64,000 bases of DNA, taken from the NCBI GenBank assembly GCA_911728435.2, contig OU452199.1, positions 2,428,860 through 2,492,859 on the forward strand, written 5' to 3'. Numbering within the stretch: the stretch's first letter is position 1; every line of letters starts with the position of its first letter. Below, piece by piece: positions 24,401 through 35,107 of the stretch. Origin of the DNA: Apoderus coryli (taxonomy: Eukaryota > Arthropoda > Insecta > Coleoptera > Attelabidae). The notes under the pieces are model-generated. The model had not been told where the DNA came from, did no database searches, and saw only the letters and a program-made list of their open reading frames with translations. A program made the translations under genes and the position numbers.

Positions 24401-26061
24401 TTTAATGGACATAGTAAACTGCACAGCTTTTTCATTAACGGATATCCATATTCAGTTCCCTCGTTATTCTAAAATTAATATAAGTTAAGCTAAGCTAAGA
24501 AACCTTAAGGTTTAATTAATTATAAATAGAAATGTATTTCATCAGGTAATCCCGCCCTTCTACTTCTAAAAAAAACACCCTTTAGAAGCATATAGTAGCA
24601 TATATATAAGGTTCAACCCATCGACATCAAACCTGCTGCAAAAATGGTCGAGATATGGTATGGGAACTGTACTTACCTTTATACCACAAAATTCCCTCAT
24701 GGAATGCGTTAATTTATGCGAATGGCTGGTTCTACCAGTGAAAAAACATCGCTGGCATTGTGTATACCGCACACATTTTATACACTGATACCGAAGTCCC
24801 ATTAGCGGTCGCGTTTTACACGTATTACACTTCGAATTGTGAATCACTGAAAAAATTAACAATGTAACATAACAACTCAATCGTCAATAAATAATTAATT
24901 TATATTTACTCGGTTCTGCAGATTTGATCCGATGCAGTAACGGTATCCATGACAGTATGTATGGCGAAGTCTCTAGCCATGATATAAAAGTACTTTCAGG
25001 TATACCCACAAACCCAGGGGACTAAAACGTGATCAAAAAATTATTACCTATCATTATTTAATCATTTCTGTAGAACTTACGTTATTGAAACAATTCTCGA
25101 TAGCTGTATTGACTAAATGTGTACCAAAACACACATCTTCATGTAGAAATTTTGTAATTTCTACAAATTTCAACAGCAAAGCTTGCAGTCTTAATCTGGT
25201 AACGCAACAGTTATGATCGGCACATAAGGAAAACAAATATCTGTATAATTCAAGTAATGTACAATTACTTAAGACGCATAAAAGTAGTTTTGCTGATGAA
25301 ACTTGGATTTTCTCTTCTCTTTGGCTAAAAAACAGTAAATTGAATTTTAATACTGACAACTGACAGTTATATAATATTCTGTTTCATTACAAATAAATCT
25401 AGTAGGTATGTAACGATTTTGACAGCTACATTAATCAAATGTCAACTCACCTGTCATAAACGTTATACAGAAAATTAAGCATAAGTTCAGTGGCATAATC
25501 GACATCAGTGTTTGTGTGATTTTGTTTGTTTGCGGCGAAATAAATATCGGATAAAACAGCTTCAATATCACAGTTTTCTAATGTTAAAGAACTTTCGCTG
25601 ATCCCTAATTTGTGCCGTTCAAAAACACCAGATATTATTGATAATGGTACTTCTTCCACTGCAAAAATTCAACAAATCAACCTTAACTGTAGTCCTTATA
25701 AAGACAATGATATTATATGTATTTAAAATTAAGTAAGTGAATGCGATATATAAGTTATGTTTATTAACACTGCTTACTATGCAAAGCATGCTGTAATACT
25801 CTGAATTTCAACGCAATTCGATATGTTGAGTATTTTACATAATTACAATCATCTATTCGTTGTCTTAATTCAGAAAATTTGGGATGGTCCCATTGCCGTG
25901 TATTTTTATAACTAAAACAAAAAAAGCACCTATAGTTATGAAGTTAGAATGTCCACAAATCTGACAAAACATCGATAGTTAATATTTAATTTATTTACTA
26001 TTACTTACGTTATATAAAACGGAAATCCACGTTCATCCTCTTTTCTCTGCCAACCACTCAT
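18495..26061 (-). CDS. Dystrophin-related protein (WW, EF-hand-like, ZZ, coiled coil; dystrotelin/Dah-like)
   Basis: Ten coding exons on the minus strand: 26009-26061, 25778-25911, 25451-25658, 25081-25324, 24910-25021, 24677-24846, 24356-24468, 19334-19574, 18955-19267 and 18495-18775. All borders are AG/GT, all phases agree, and the sum is 1869 bp (622 aa plus stop). Start ATG 26061-26059 (MSGWQRKEDERG). The order is a WW domain (W4 and the WDHP at the second Trp), dystrophin EF-hand-like regions (FLYNVYDSQREEKIQVSSAK, LYRYLF), WIPLLHR, and a ZZ zinc finger with ligands intact (CNTC, CIKC, CQRC, HSHKLTH). A coiled coil follows (QLQVIIRQLELQNKELQQLL), then a Ser/Asn-rich tail. Family members link actin to membrane glycoprotein complexes. 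The short length fits dystrotelin or Drosophila Dah rather than full dystrophin; orthology is not settled. The 4.8-kb intron 19575-24355 is full of transposons. Confidence 0.85.
19810..20104 (+). mobile_element. Retrotransposon 3' fragment (RT C-terminal region)
   Basis: Broken-frame coding resembling the post-RT region of an RTE-like or related element: TYKRHLKTLEKYHQRCLRR, WQDRTNISI, then MKNVKSNWEQIANDQPRWKRIIFD. The same sequence is repeated at 21697-21951. An R1/I-like fragment (20105-21023) splits this copy. The continuation is at 21024. Confidence 0.65.
20105..21023 (-). mobile_element. R1/I-like retrotransposon 3' fragment, third copy
   Basis: Closely similar to 3295-4285 but inverted. 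RNase H pieces MSDSQAALKAL and TWVPGHEGIEGNEAADQLAKE (21075-20563) are followed after a frameshift by LKKMGLTEDDTCRF to the stop near 20196. The 3' end ACAATCTACAATC is preceded by an A-rich run (T-run at 20116-20126 on the plus strand). It is inserted in another retroelement, between its ATTTTCGAT and CGACGACATGAGG; about 27 bp of target seen in the sister copy at 21817-21843 is missing. Confidence 0.8.
21024..22330 (+). repeat. Tandemly duplicated retrotransposon 3' end
   Basis: 21024-21110 recurs at 21843-21930 (RRHEVAKRQHRKERERIDGAAFLQ), and 21213-21545 recurs at 21948-22320 (starting gacatcctagcatcgcag and containing gagcccccagatgtgtgatccctgaggc). Period is about 735-820 bp, with local indels. 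Copy 2 has an open frame MKNVKSNWEQITNDQPRWKRIIFDG to GGDDDIG-stop at 21951. The first copy holds an extra ICGSKVGLFSHVRVH peptide at about 21140-21185, a zinc-finger-like motif seen at the C-terminus of such polyproteins. Confidence 0.75.
22480..22760 (+). pseudogene. Mariner-like transposase remnant
   Basis: Broken-frame peptides HADSSSLFTWREEK, EKKRPHLEKKMILL and PSYSPDLGPSDC appear in the order of mariner transposases (the last matches the conserved YSPDLAPSDY block). Stops and frameshifts throughout. No terminal repeats seen. Confidence 0.5.
23089..24292 (-). mobile_element. Jockey/CR1-group retrotransposon, 5'-truncated
   Basis: Minus-strand RT starts in the palm (IKAFDCISHDTLLEKL, near 24285), then GVPQGSVLGPLLFIIYIND, a one-base frameshift just before FADDGSFVSSSSS (about 24025-24000) and an open frame to 23256 (GANGLRLNEDKCNVL, VLGVYLDDNLNWYSHIEHL, AYFGVFHSHLTYAMVLWGG, FLESDWL-stop). 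The 3' end is an AATAAACTATCTATCTAAT sequence, unlike the (TTA)n tails of the other copies. It lies sense in the large intron of the dystrophin-like gene. Confidence 0.82.
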
Positions 26062-27187
26062 TATTTCAAACTCGTTTTACGATAATATCAATATCATAAT
26101 AATTATAATCACCCCAAAAAAACAGGTGCACCCGAAATCACCACACTCTACACTACAAAGGGACTAACTTGTTAAAAATTCGTTCTAATACTCGTTTTAT
26201 GAATGAAATTAATAGTAACTGTTATTTTACAACTTATAAAGTTCGTTATGAAATATATTTATGCCCTTATCACGTTATCTAACTTTGGTAAATATGAATA
26301 ATGGCTTGAAATACTGAAGAAAAACGGTTATATTTTACTTTATCTTAGTTACACTTGACGTCATGCACTTGACCCTTTAAAAATCACAATATTTTCTTTT
26401 TTCTCTCTTTTTCTATCGCATTTAGGAGAATAGAGTAGCATGAAACAAAACAGGATCTTGAGGTTGTTTATAGGCGTTGCTAAGGCGTTAAGTGTATTGC
26501 TGGTTGTCTACTTCTAAAATTGTATAGTTCATACGTTTGCGATTTGTATCTAACGTTTATGATATTATTGAATTTCAGATAAAATAAAACAGATTTCTTT
26601 CGAAATAACTATCAAAAATTCATTATTTTACAATTTTCAACACTATAATATGTCTGTCAACACTTAGTAGAGGTATAAATGGTAAAAATGCTTGCTATAG
26701 TATGTTAAGCTAGACGACTATTGCATTTGACTCAAAATCACTATATATGTTTGCAAGATAATTATTTGCAAGGAAGAAATCAACCAGTATAACTTACCAT
26801 TGATTAAACAATCTGTTTAATCTATAAACTTACAGATGTTGGTACAGAATACTCTTGAGTGTCAAATTTTTAAGTTGTATAGTTCATATGTATGTTATTT
26901 GTATCTAATATTTAGGGTTATTTATTATTTGAAATGAAACAATACTTCTATCTAAATAATCACTCAAAAATAGTTTATTTTATATAAGTTTTTAGGCAAC
27001 AATTAAATATATAATAATTAATAATAAATATTTTGTTATATAATTTAAAAAAATAAAAAATTATGCATCACACGTTGGCTTTTTGGTAATAAGAACACTT
27101 AAGTAAGCAGTGAGTTAGGTATTGATATATAAAAACTCTTTAACTTCACATTTGTTTTGCAAGCAATGCTTCAAAAGTTCACACAGG
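26062..27187. other. Intergenic AT-rich stretch with a degenerate direct repeat
   Basis: Between the start of the dystrophin-like gene and the FA2H 3' end. Roughly 120 bp at 26520-26640 (tgtatagttcatacg, atttgtatctaa) resembles 26875-26995 in direct orientation. No ORF or RNA gene seen. The promoter of the dystrophin-like gene should lie just right of 26061. Confidence 0.4.
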
Positions 27188-27314
27188 GGCGTTTCAAAAA
27201 CAAAGGGAAATTTGTTAAGTTAAATTGTCAAATCATATATTATGACAATTGGATGACATCCACCAAATATGATGGAGATGTTTTGTACATTTATACAAAT
27301 TGTTTTGAAACGCC
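27188..27314. repeat. Short hairpin MITE, 127 bp
   Basis: The ends are inverted: GGCGTTTCAAAAACAA at the left and TTGTTTTGAAACGCC at the right. The interior also contains an AATTGTCA/TGACAATT hairpin. It lies just downstream of the FA2H stop codon. Confidence 0.65.
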
Positions 27315-27364
27315 TTAGTTACACACATTGCAATTATTAACCCTAAATCTATGATTGTTGGTGT

Positions 27365-30300
27365 TCACCATTTTATGCTCCATTTCAATTTGCGCAATTT
27401 TATTGCTGTTCCAAATATTTTGTCCCAGAACATGCTGCTGATGCCAAAACCTAGAAAAGAAATTGCCCTGGTATGATATATTCATAATGCGGAAATTACG
27501 GGCTAAGCCTACTAGATGAGACTTAAAGTGTCGCTAGCTTATCCTCATCAAGCTTTGGTAAGAACTGAAAGATCGAGATAGTAGAAGGAGTACCAGTTTC
27601 GTAAAAAACTTACCGCTATCATAGTGTGCGAAATGATGTTGATTGTGATATCGTTTCAAATGATAGAAATAACTCTGCTCTTTTGGTGCTCCATAATGTA
27701 GATAAAAATGTATCATGTCGTAAACCACATAACCTACAAAAATGTAAACATTGTATGAATCTTGTCCAATAGGAACTTAATTTTGCATTACCTAAAATGC
27801 CACCGGCAAGTACTAAAATTACACTTGATTCCGGGAGAATAACTCCAAGCAACTTGTAGAATCCGTAGACTAAAATTGCAGCAGGAGCTGGAGGAAAAAC
27901 TAATCGACCTGGATCGAAAGGCACCTGCAAATAATTTACAAAAACTTATAATAATCAAACAATCAGGCACTTTTCGGAATATGTAAGGCTGATTTTACTA
28001 ATGTATTTATCGCTTAAAGTGTTAAGCTTATGAATCGAAAGGATTTAAAGTTTAAGTAATTTTAATGGATCTTTCATTATTTTTATTTGTTAAACTATCA
28101 GTTTGAAAAAGTTTAAACCTATTATTTTGGCCATAACTCTCAAACGAATAAAGATTTTCCTGTGCGGTTTTGGACTTTTTTGTTGCAAATTCCATTTACT
28201 TTTCATTTTTGATAAAATATTTGTATCATTCCATTAAAGTTTTTAAAGAAATATCAAAAAAACCTTAGGCGATGCAAATATCGCCATCTAGCAGAGCCCC
28301 AAAAAACAATTATGATATGAAATCTTTTTTTTCTTCATCAGCAAGGCTTGAGTTCTTAAACAAAAATTAGATTGATAAATTCGGTTAGGCCAAACCAAGG
28401 TTATACACATTATCATAGGTAAAATTTCGTCCTTCCCTGCTGCCTTTATTTCAAGCCTTACAATAAAAAGTGATACACCAAAAAGATGCCGAATCTCAGT
28501 AGCATTACCGTGGTAGTATTGTTTTTCTAACTTATATTGCGAAATTTTCAATAAAAATGCATTTTTCGCATTACTGTATCTATTACGCCCCCTAGCGGTA
28601 TAGTTACGAACTAAAAATCTATTTCCAGCGATTTCCCATGGTGAATTTCCCTAAACGATTTTTTTCCCATTGTCCTACGACTATCAAATCCTGAGATATG
28701 CTACCTGTCCACCCTTAATGGAATACCCGGTACTTATATGGCCGGTAGTAATATCCATTTATACAGTCAGTAGTAAAACGTAAAACACAAAATATGATTG
28801 CGTTGACTTACTTTGTGATGTAAACCATGTATTGCAAAATGTAAGTAAATTGTAATTTGCGATTGTCCGGACGGTTCCATATGAAACACCCATCTGTGTA
28901 ACGAATATTCGATTAAAGTCCACGCTAAAACTCCTATGATTATATTAAATATTATTGCGTAAAACGGCGAACTATCTGAAACAAAAACTAGCTTGTTATA
29001 ACATCATGATGTTGTTAACAGCTGAATAACAGGGCATCATTTTACCTTTGGTTAAATCTATATATTCATATGTCCCATAAACAATTAGGTATCCTATTAC
29101 TGGTATCCATACCAACGGTACCACATACCATGGCGTTATTGTTAGGTTCTCTAGAATTGGATTGCTAAATAGTCGTAATTTTCTATCGACAGGTGATTCC
29201 ACCCATTCATTATATTTGGCTCCTAAACTACCTACTTGGCTAAGCATGGGTTTGCTCCAGTCTACCAACTTCTGCAAGAAATTGGACATAAAGCATTCTT
29301 TGAAAAAACTGATCAAAAATTCGCAACCGTCACAACTTTGGAAACAAACCAGTGTTCCCAACACTTGAGACCGAAAATATCCCTGAATGGGCATCAAATT
29401 ACACCACTTTACACACAACATTGTTGCCAATAGCTAATTAAAAAGATTCATGGAAAAGGCTAAAAATAACTAAAAAAAAAAAGCCGAAATTGTGACTGTT
29501 TGGTTTTGCATTTTGCCTCTATAGTATAATAGCCAGTAGCAGGTAGGAAGCCATACTAAAGAGTGGTCACAATTGAAATCACTAAAAACATAGTCGGCCA
29601 AATTATACCAAATTATCATAATTTGTTGTTAGAAAATTACACACAGTGGCCTCAAAATATCCCAAAACGGTGTAATTACACCCGAATTGGGAACACTGAA
29701 ACAAACTACTGCAATTTTATTTGTCAATAATTAAACTAATGGTTGACAACTAATTTTACCACAGTATAATAAATAATACAGTATTCTGACTTTCCTCTTG
29801 CGAGCCGTCCTGCGCATATCGTCGCGCATGCCGCCATTATGGGTTAAAACGTCACAATAAGCGCATTGACGTAGATATATACAGTTCACTCCGGTGTTCA
29901 ATATATAGTTTATTGTCGGCGTGTACGAGATAAATAAATATTGTGTTTCTAATCTAATTCTGTGTTTTTGGTATAGTGTTCGTGAGAATTAAAAGGATTT
30001 TATTTTTATTAACGTATCTTATGATTAATACAATGAGCAATCAGGGAGGACATGTGTGTGTTGCAACATGTTGTCCCAATAAACGGTACACTTGCGCAAA
30101 ATTTTTTTTTCGCTTCCCCACAGATCCAGTTAGGTGCGTAATAAGTAAAAATAAAGATGAATACTAGATCATTTTACGTTTATAACAACTATTTGTATAA
30201 CCGTAAAATTTATATTACGAAATGGCAGTATCTAATATGTTTTTAAACTAAATGAAATTAAAACATAAACACAAGTTGTTTCGTGGCGAGATAGCATGAT

Positions 30301-33300
30301 AACGCAATCAGCTAGGGGTTATATTATTGACAATATATATATGGCCCTTGTTTGACTAAAATTGCTGCGAACAGGATTCAGTTGATGCAGAATTCAGGCA
30401 CACGGCTTGTATGTGGAATTCGTAGGGGTGAAAGAGGCTAGCAATAAGATTAAGGAAATCGGCTGGTTAAGAATGAAACAACGTCGGATTTTCATTCACT
30501 AATTTTGATTAATAAAAATCATCAGATGGAAATAGGCGGAATACCTACTTATATGAAATATTGAAGTTCCGGGGATCAGTGTATGATGTGAATATTCCTC
30601 ATAAAACTGTCATTACGCCACCGCTAGACTCAACATCAATCTTTGAGCGGTCATTTTCCTATACGGTTTCAAAATATTACAACGCTCTACCGGAGAATAT
30701 TAAAAGTTTACAGGGGTTTTCGTTTAAGAGCGCTCTGCTCTGACACGTCATAGAACAAATTAATTTGTAAACATAAGCTACCTACTTAATTTGGCTAGCG
30801 ATGTAAAACTATTTTCAGATAGGTTTAAGCTAAAATATAAGTTACGTTTAGGTTAAGTTAGGAAGCACTGCTTCAACTTTTATAAAAATGTCTTGTTTAC
30901 TAATAAAGTCTTTATTATTGTTGTGTTTATTATTATTATTATTAAAAATCACCTAATCATGTCAACATTTAACTGATACCACCACTCAAGGCTGTTTTCA
31001 ATCACTATGACACACCACAAATATTTCTAAAATTGACAGCGATATTATTATGTACTTAAATATTTTTACAAAAATGAAAATACAGTACTGTGGTTAGAAA
31101 CCGAAAACTATAATTCTTCTTAGTCAGGATCTGACTTGTAACCCAAAATGGCGGCGTCATACGTCACAGTTTATTTCAAAGTGCCAATGTGGAGTCGGAA
31201 TGCTGTACTTATTAATGCTGTGGTTTTACTGTCATTTGATGTGTGCATTTTATGTTAACAAAATTTTTACGCATAACGAAAAAGTTAAATTGTTCTTAGT
31301 TTATGGGGAATCTCAAAAGAACCCTAAAAGAGCAGTTCAGTTAAATGCGAAAAGAGCAAATTCTGACAGTACTGTTGCTATAATTTTGCGGTATTTTGGA
31401 GGTCATCCACGAAACTCGAATCGACAAGCTTGTCGTGATTTAAATTTAAAATATAGTTCTGTATGAAACATTCTGAAAGAAAATGGATATCACGATTATA
31501 AACTTCACAACTTAGAACATCAACTACGAAGAATTAATTATGTGGCGCAAGTGATGGTAAACTTAGAGATCAGCATGTCTTGTGGACGCCATTTATACAC
31601 AGGATCAGAAGGATGAAAAAAAAAGCGTCAGGAAGAGAAGTAAGGCGGTGCATCAATGGTTTAAGAACAAAAATCTTTGCTCCAAATTTCAGTAATGTGT
31701 AATGCTTTTACGGACAAGCCGCCACTGAATTATTAGATGTAAAACTTCATCTGAATTTCTCTTATCTTATATAAGGCAGTTTTTCAATTAAAATAGCTAC
31801 TGAAGAAGTCAACTTTAAGCTGAACATCTCCTATATTTTATCATTAAACATCTTTTGTGGATAAGGCTCTTTTATTTAGATTCCCTTTATCATTTCTATA
31901 TTATATTGGTCTGTACACCACTGACTGTGGACCCAGATACAATTTAGGTCATATCCTATATAGACGCTACTTAAATATCAGTCCCCAATTTATTTCTTTG
32001 TTTGATGGCATGACAAGGGTTTTTTTTTATATTATTTGTGTGTCTATGCTATGGATTTACTAAAAGGGACAAAAAACTAGAAGCTATATAATCAGATTAA
32101 TATTGGACAAATGAACAGTTTTACTGTCGAATGTTATTGGATGCGTTTTCCATAAGTATCAAGATAAATGAAATATCATCCCCTTTGTTTGATAATAGCA
32201 TGACAAGGGTTTTATTTTATATTTATGTTTCTATGTATGGTATGGATTTACTAAAATGTGTCTGGAGTTGTTATAATGTCCTAGTTTTGCTGCACAACAT
32301 TGGATACTAGGGTGATTCTAACATTATCCGACATATTATTCTTGATGTATTAACGACTGACCATTTATTTTATCATCAGCTGTTTTTAATTTAAATTAAT
32401 CCAAATGTATATAACTTAATCAAAACAGAAAGTCAGTGCTGAGGAATTCATCAATGGAGTAAAAAGCCTGGTCAATTAAGTAGTTCTTTAATCTATTTTT
32501 GAACATTGCAACGCTCAGTGTTTTCAAACTATGTGGCAAATGATTATAGCATGTGGGACCATAATAATTTACAGAATTTCTGCTTCTACTCAACCTCATA
32601 TATTCAGGAAGAATGTCATTTTTGTTTCTGGTATTGTGGTTGTGAACTTCATCATGCCTTATGTACAGATTGTAATTATTTTTCACATACATAATTGAAT
32701 TGTAGATATAGAGACACGGGAGTGTAATTATTTTACATTCTTTAAATTTAGGTCTGACATCCTCTATAAACTTTAAATCTGTCATTATTTGAACCACTCG
32801 TCTTTGGATTGCGAATACCCGACTAGCATGACAAGAGTGTCCCCAAATTGACAAAGCATATGAAGCTACACTGTGAAAAAGGCCATAATACGCTGATTTC
32901 AAAACATTAAAAGAGACTTCACCCTTCAAGCTTCGCAACTTGAACACAACCTTAAACAACTTGGCAATGGTAACCTCGACATGACCCGCTCAGATTAGCT
33001 TTTGGTCCAAAGTGACACCCAAAATCTTTACCAGACCATCAGAAACAGCAACATCCGTCTCACGTAATGTAAATATTTTAGTAGCTGTTTTATTGGCATT
33101 CATACAGAGTTTGTTAGCTGCAAACCAGTCAGCAGCCCTCGACTGTGAATTAATCATACTTGAGGCCAGAACATCACTCGACAGTTCAACATCGACAATA
33201 GTTGAATCGTCTGCAAACAATGTCAGGTCAGAGCATGGCAGATGTAGCGGTAAATCATTAATGAAAATCAAAAACAAACACCGAGCCCTGTGGGACTCCA

Positions 33301-34529
33301 CAAGAGCTCAACAAGGGCTGAGAAGACTTTGACTCAAACATCGTTACAACATTCCTACCAGTGAGATAGGAACTCAGCAAACGAATCGAATTCGCACTCA
33401 TACCGTATCGCTCCAGTTTATCAACAAGATATCGTGTGAAACGCAATCAAACGCTTTTGTTAAATCAAGAAAAGAAGCCCCCCCAAGCCTTCTACTCTCA
33501 AAAGCGGTTATAACGCTATTTATAAAATTTTCTATACCTGAAACGGTGTTAAGTTTCGGTCTAAATCCAAATTGTTTCGGAGAAAATAAATTATTTCTTT
33601 CAAAATAGTTGGCTAATTGTTTAAAGAGTATCTTTTCAAAAATTTTGCCTAGAACAGGCACTATAGAAATAGGGCGATAGTTGTTCAATTCATCTGGAGA
33701 TCGTTTTTTGAATAACGGTATAATTTTGCTAAATTTCGGACAACTCGGAAACATACCGGATGAGATCGCCAAATTAATCAATATTGTCAATGGTATAATT
33801 ATTATATCCTTAATATATTTAATGATTACGATATTCAAATCAAAAATGTCTTTCGAGCTTTTATTTTTAAAATAGTTTATTATATCTCTCATCTCAATAA
33901 AAGATATTTCATTAAACTCAAAATTGCCAGGAATGTCAATAGACAACAAATCACAAAGAAGAAAGGTAGGTTATAATTAAGGCAAGGGTCCCCCCGTCTA
34001 CCCTCCTATCTTCATCCTTTTTAATTCAATTTTATGTCAGTTTACGACATTTAACCAGGTGAATAAATATGCTACATTACTCGTTTCGAAAATATTTCAA
34101 AAAAATCGTCCTCAGGCAGTCATCTTTAACACCCTGTATCTTTGTAAATAAGGACTTTTCGAAAAATTACAGTTTAGGTTTTTTTCATCATTAGATGTCC
34201 CCAATTCGTTCACAAATTTTAGACACCTTTTTTTGAAACACTTTGTGTAGTATGATATGATATGAAGGGCTAAAAAATCGTAGTCCGATTTACCTGCATA
34301 CCTCTAAGTCATCCGCCTGCTTGCCCCTATTACTGTTTTGATATTCCTTCAACAAATAATAGGCGGCTTTGGAATGGTGAGTTTCCGTCATACGAGTTGT
34401 GACATCTTTTTCTTTATACGGCCGGACGTAATTTGTACCGCCCGGATGATTGTTGAGAAATTTAAAAATGTTGTATTTGCTATTTTGATAATTTACGTTG
34501 AATTCATCAACTTGGTGGTTGTTATGCAT
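27365..34529 (-). CDS. FA2H: Fatty acid 2-hydroxylase (cytochrome b5 and sterol-desaturase-type hydroxylase)
   Basis: Six coding exons on the minus strand: 34302-34529, 29046-29271, 28812-28975, 27792-27924, 27614-27733 and 27365-27450. Sizes sum to 957 bp (318 aa plus stop) with matching phases and AG/GT borders. Exon 1 starts at an acceptor (34546), so a 5' UTR exon lies upstream; ATG 34529-34527 is the best start. It encodes a cytochrome b5 fold with heme His motifs NNHPGG and THHSKAAYYLL. The next exon starts KLVDWSKPMLSQVG, a family signature. Membrane segments and di-iron His clusters follow: HRWVFH, HFAIHGLHH, HFYLHY and HNQHHFAH. The enzyme makes 2-hydroxy fatty acids for sphingolipids in the ER. 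At 318 aa it is shorter than human FA2H (372). The 5-kb intron 29272-34301 has filled with transposons. Confidence 0.92.
27925..28811 (-). other. FA2H intron, no recognised element
   Basis: Intron between the exons ending in HGLHHK and starting VPFDPGRL. AT-rich, with no ORF homology or clear repeat border seen. Confidence 0.35.
29350..29698. mobile_element. hAT-type MITE with perfect 8-bp target duplication
   Basis: Starts CAGTGTTCCCAA and ends TTGGGAACACTG. AAACAAAC is present on both sides (29342-29349 and 29699-29706), the 8-bp duplication typical of hAT elements. Inner sequence is partly inverted as well. 349 bp, no transposase. It lies in the FA2H intron, about 80 bp upstream of exon 2. 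Confidence 0.9.
30033..30133 (+). CDS. Possible first exon of a THAP-domain protein (partial)
   Basis: ATG 30033-30035 opens MSNQGGHVCVATCCPNKR, then FFFRFPTDPVR, matching the start of THAP zinc fingers (first Cys pair and an FHRFP-like motif). A GTGCGT donor follows at 30134. No second exon was found in the window, so it may be a transposon-derived fragment (P elements also carry THAP domains). A GCCGCCATTATGG motif at about 29829-29841 upstream resembles a YY1/Pho site. It is antisense within the FA2H intron. Confidence 0.45.
30362..30946 (+). mobile_element. Jockey/CR1-group retrotransposon, extreme 3' end
   Basis: Broken-frame C-terminal RT-region peptides: MQNSGTRLVCGIRRGER, then FRGSVYDVNIPHKTVITPP and FERSFSYTVSKYYNALPENIKSL to a stop at about 30743. 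The 3' UTR ends with AATAAAGTC, and a (TTA)n run at 30926-30946 forms the tail. Confidence 0.7.
31180..31640 (+). pseudogene. Transposase N-terminal fragment (DUF4817-like helix-turn-helix)
   Basis: 31230-31466 reads THNEKVKLFLVYGESQKNPKRAVQLNAKRAN and VAIILRYFGG, then a stop. It resembles the N-terminal helix-turn-helix domain of insect Tc1/mariner-related transposases such as the one at 35.7 kb. Downstream frames give KENGYHDYKLHNLEHQLR. No catalytic domain remains and no terminal repeats were found. Confidence 0.55.
31990..32260. repeat. Imperfect direct repeat of about 70 bp, spaced about 190 bp
   Basis: TTTGTTTGATGGCATGACAA through ATGGATTTACTAAAA at 31995-32065 recurs at about 32185-32255 with small indels. 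Non-coding, inside the FA2H intron. Confidence 0.6.
32406..33951 (-). mobile_element. Jockey/CR1-group retrotransposon with nearly complete RT domain, broken
   Basis: Minus-strand RT from 33949: KFSKIIPLFKKRSPDELNNYRPIS, KQFGFRPKLNTVSGIE and ASFLDLTKAFDCVSHD, then a frameshift to the GVPQGS region and FADDSTIVDVE (near 33220), LGVTLDQKLI, and a further frameshift to 32959-32420 (YYGLFHSVASYALSIWG, STDFLF-stop). Its C-terminal organisation resembles that of 23089-24292. It lies sense in the FA2H 5-kb intron. At least two frameshifts. Confidence 0.82.
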
Positions 34530-35107
34530 GGTGCAAGCCAAAATATCTGAAATCAAAAAAAAATTCTAATTTAATGTACAGGGTGGTTCATTGGGATCTC
34601 GAAAAATGAAAGAGATACAAGGTCGGTTAAAGTGAGGCAAAGTTGCGCATTTATAAACCGAACAATTTGACGTGTGTCGAAAGTTCTAAGATTCCGAAAT
34701 TTTAGTAAATCGTATTATTTTTTCCGTCCTCAATTTACGAATGAATTTTAAAATAAACTGCTCATTCACATTGTCACTTTTTCCGCTCTATTCAATGACT
34801 TTAAAACTTTTGGCATCCGACGTTTCATCTTTGAACAGTCGTCGTCATGAACTTTTTTTTTTTTAATACGGAATCCAGCGATCTATAACACATTATGTAT
34901 ATTGGGACATTTCGTGGTTTTTCGTTACTAACAGCAGGAAAATTTCAGATACGACCCTGTATTTCTAACAATTCTGTAAAAATTTAATAACTATGAATGT
35001 TTACTTATAACAGACTAGTTCAACAAACAACTGATCATTTTTAATTTTAAACAACAAAATGTTTAAATATACAGGGTGTCGCACCGAAAACATACTAGAT
35101 CTCTATA

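Noticed and set aside
31712..31730. GACAAGCCGCCACTGAA shared with 12104-12120 as a repeat end
   Set aside because: A 17-bp match could occur by chance in this length of DNA, and flanks show no further similarity.
34080..34125. Minus-strand CTGAGGA ... GAAAC as a hammerhead
   Set aside because: Spacing is possible, but stem II pairs for only three bases and no helix I or cleavage triplet fits.
34577..34962. MITE bounded by TACAGGGTGGTTC and ACGACCCTGTA
   Set aside because: Only about 8 bp of inverted match at the ends. TACAGGGT-type motifs are too common here to pair with confidence.
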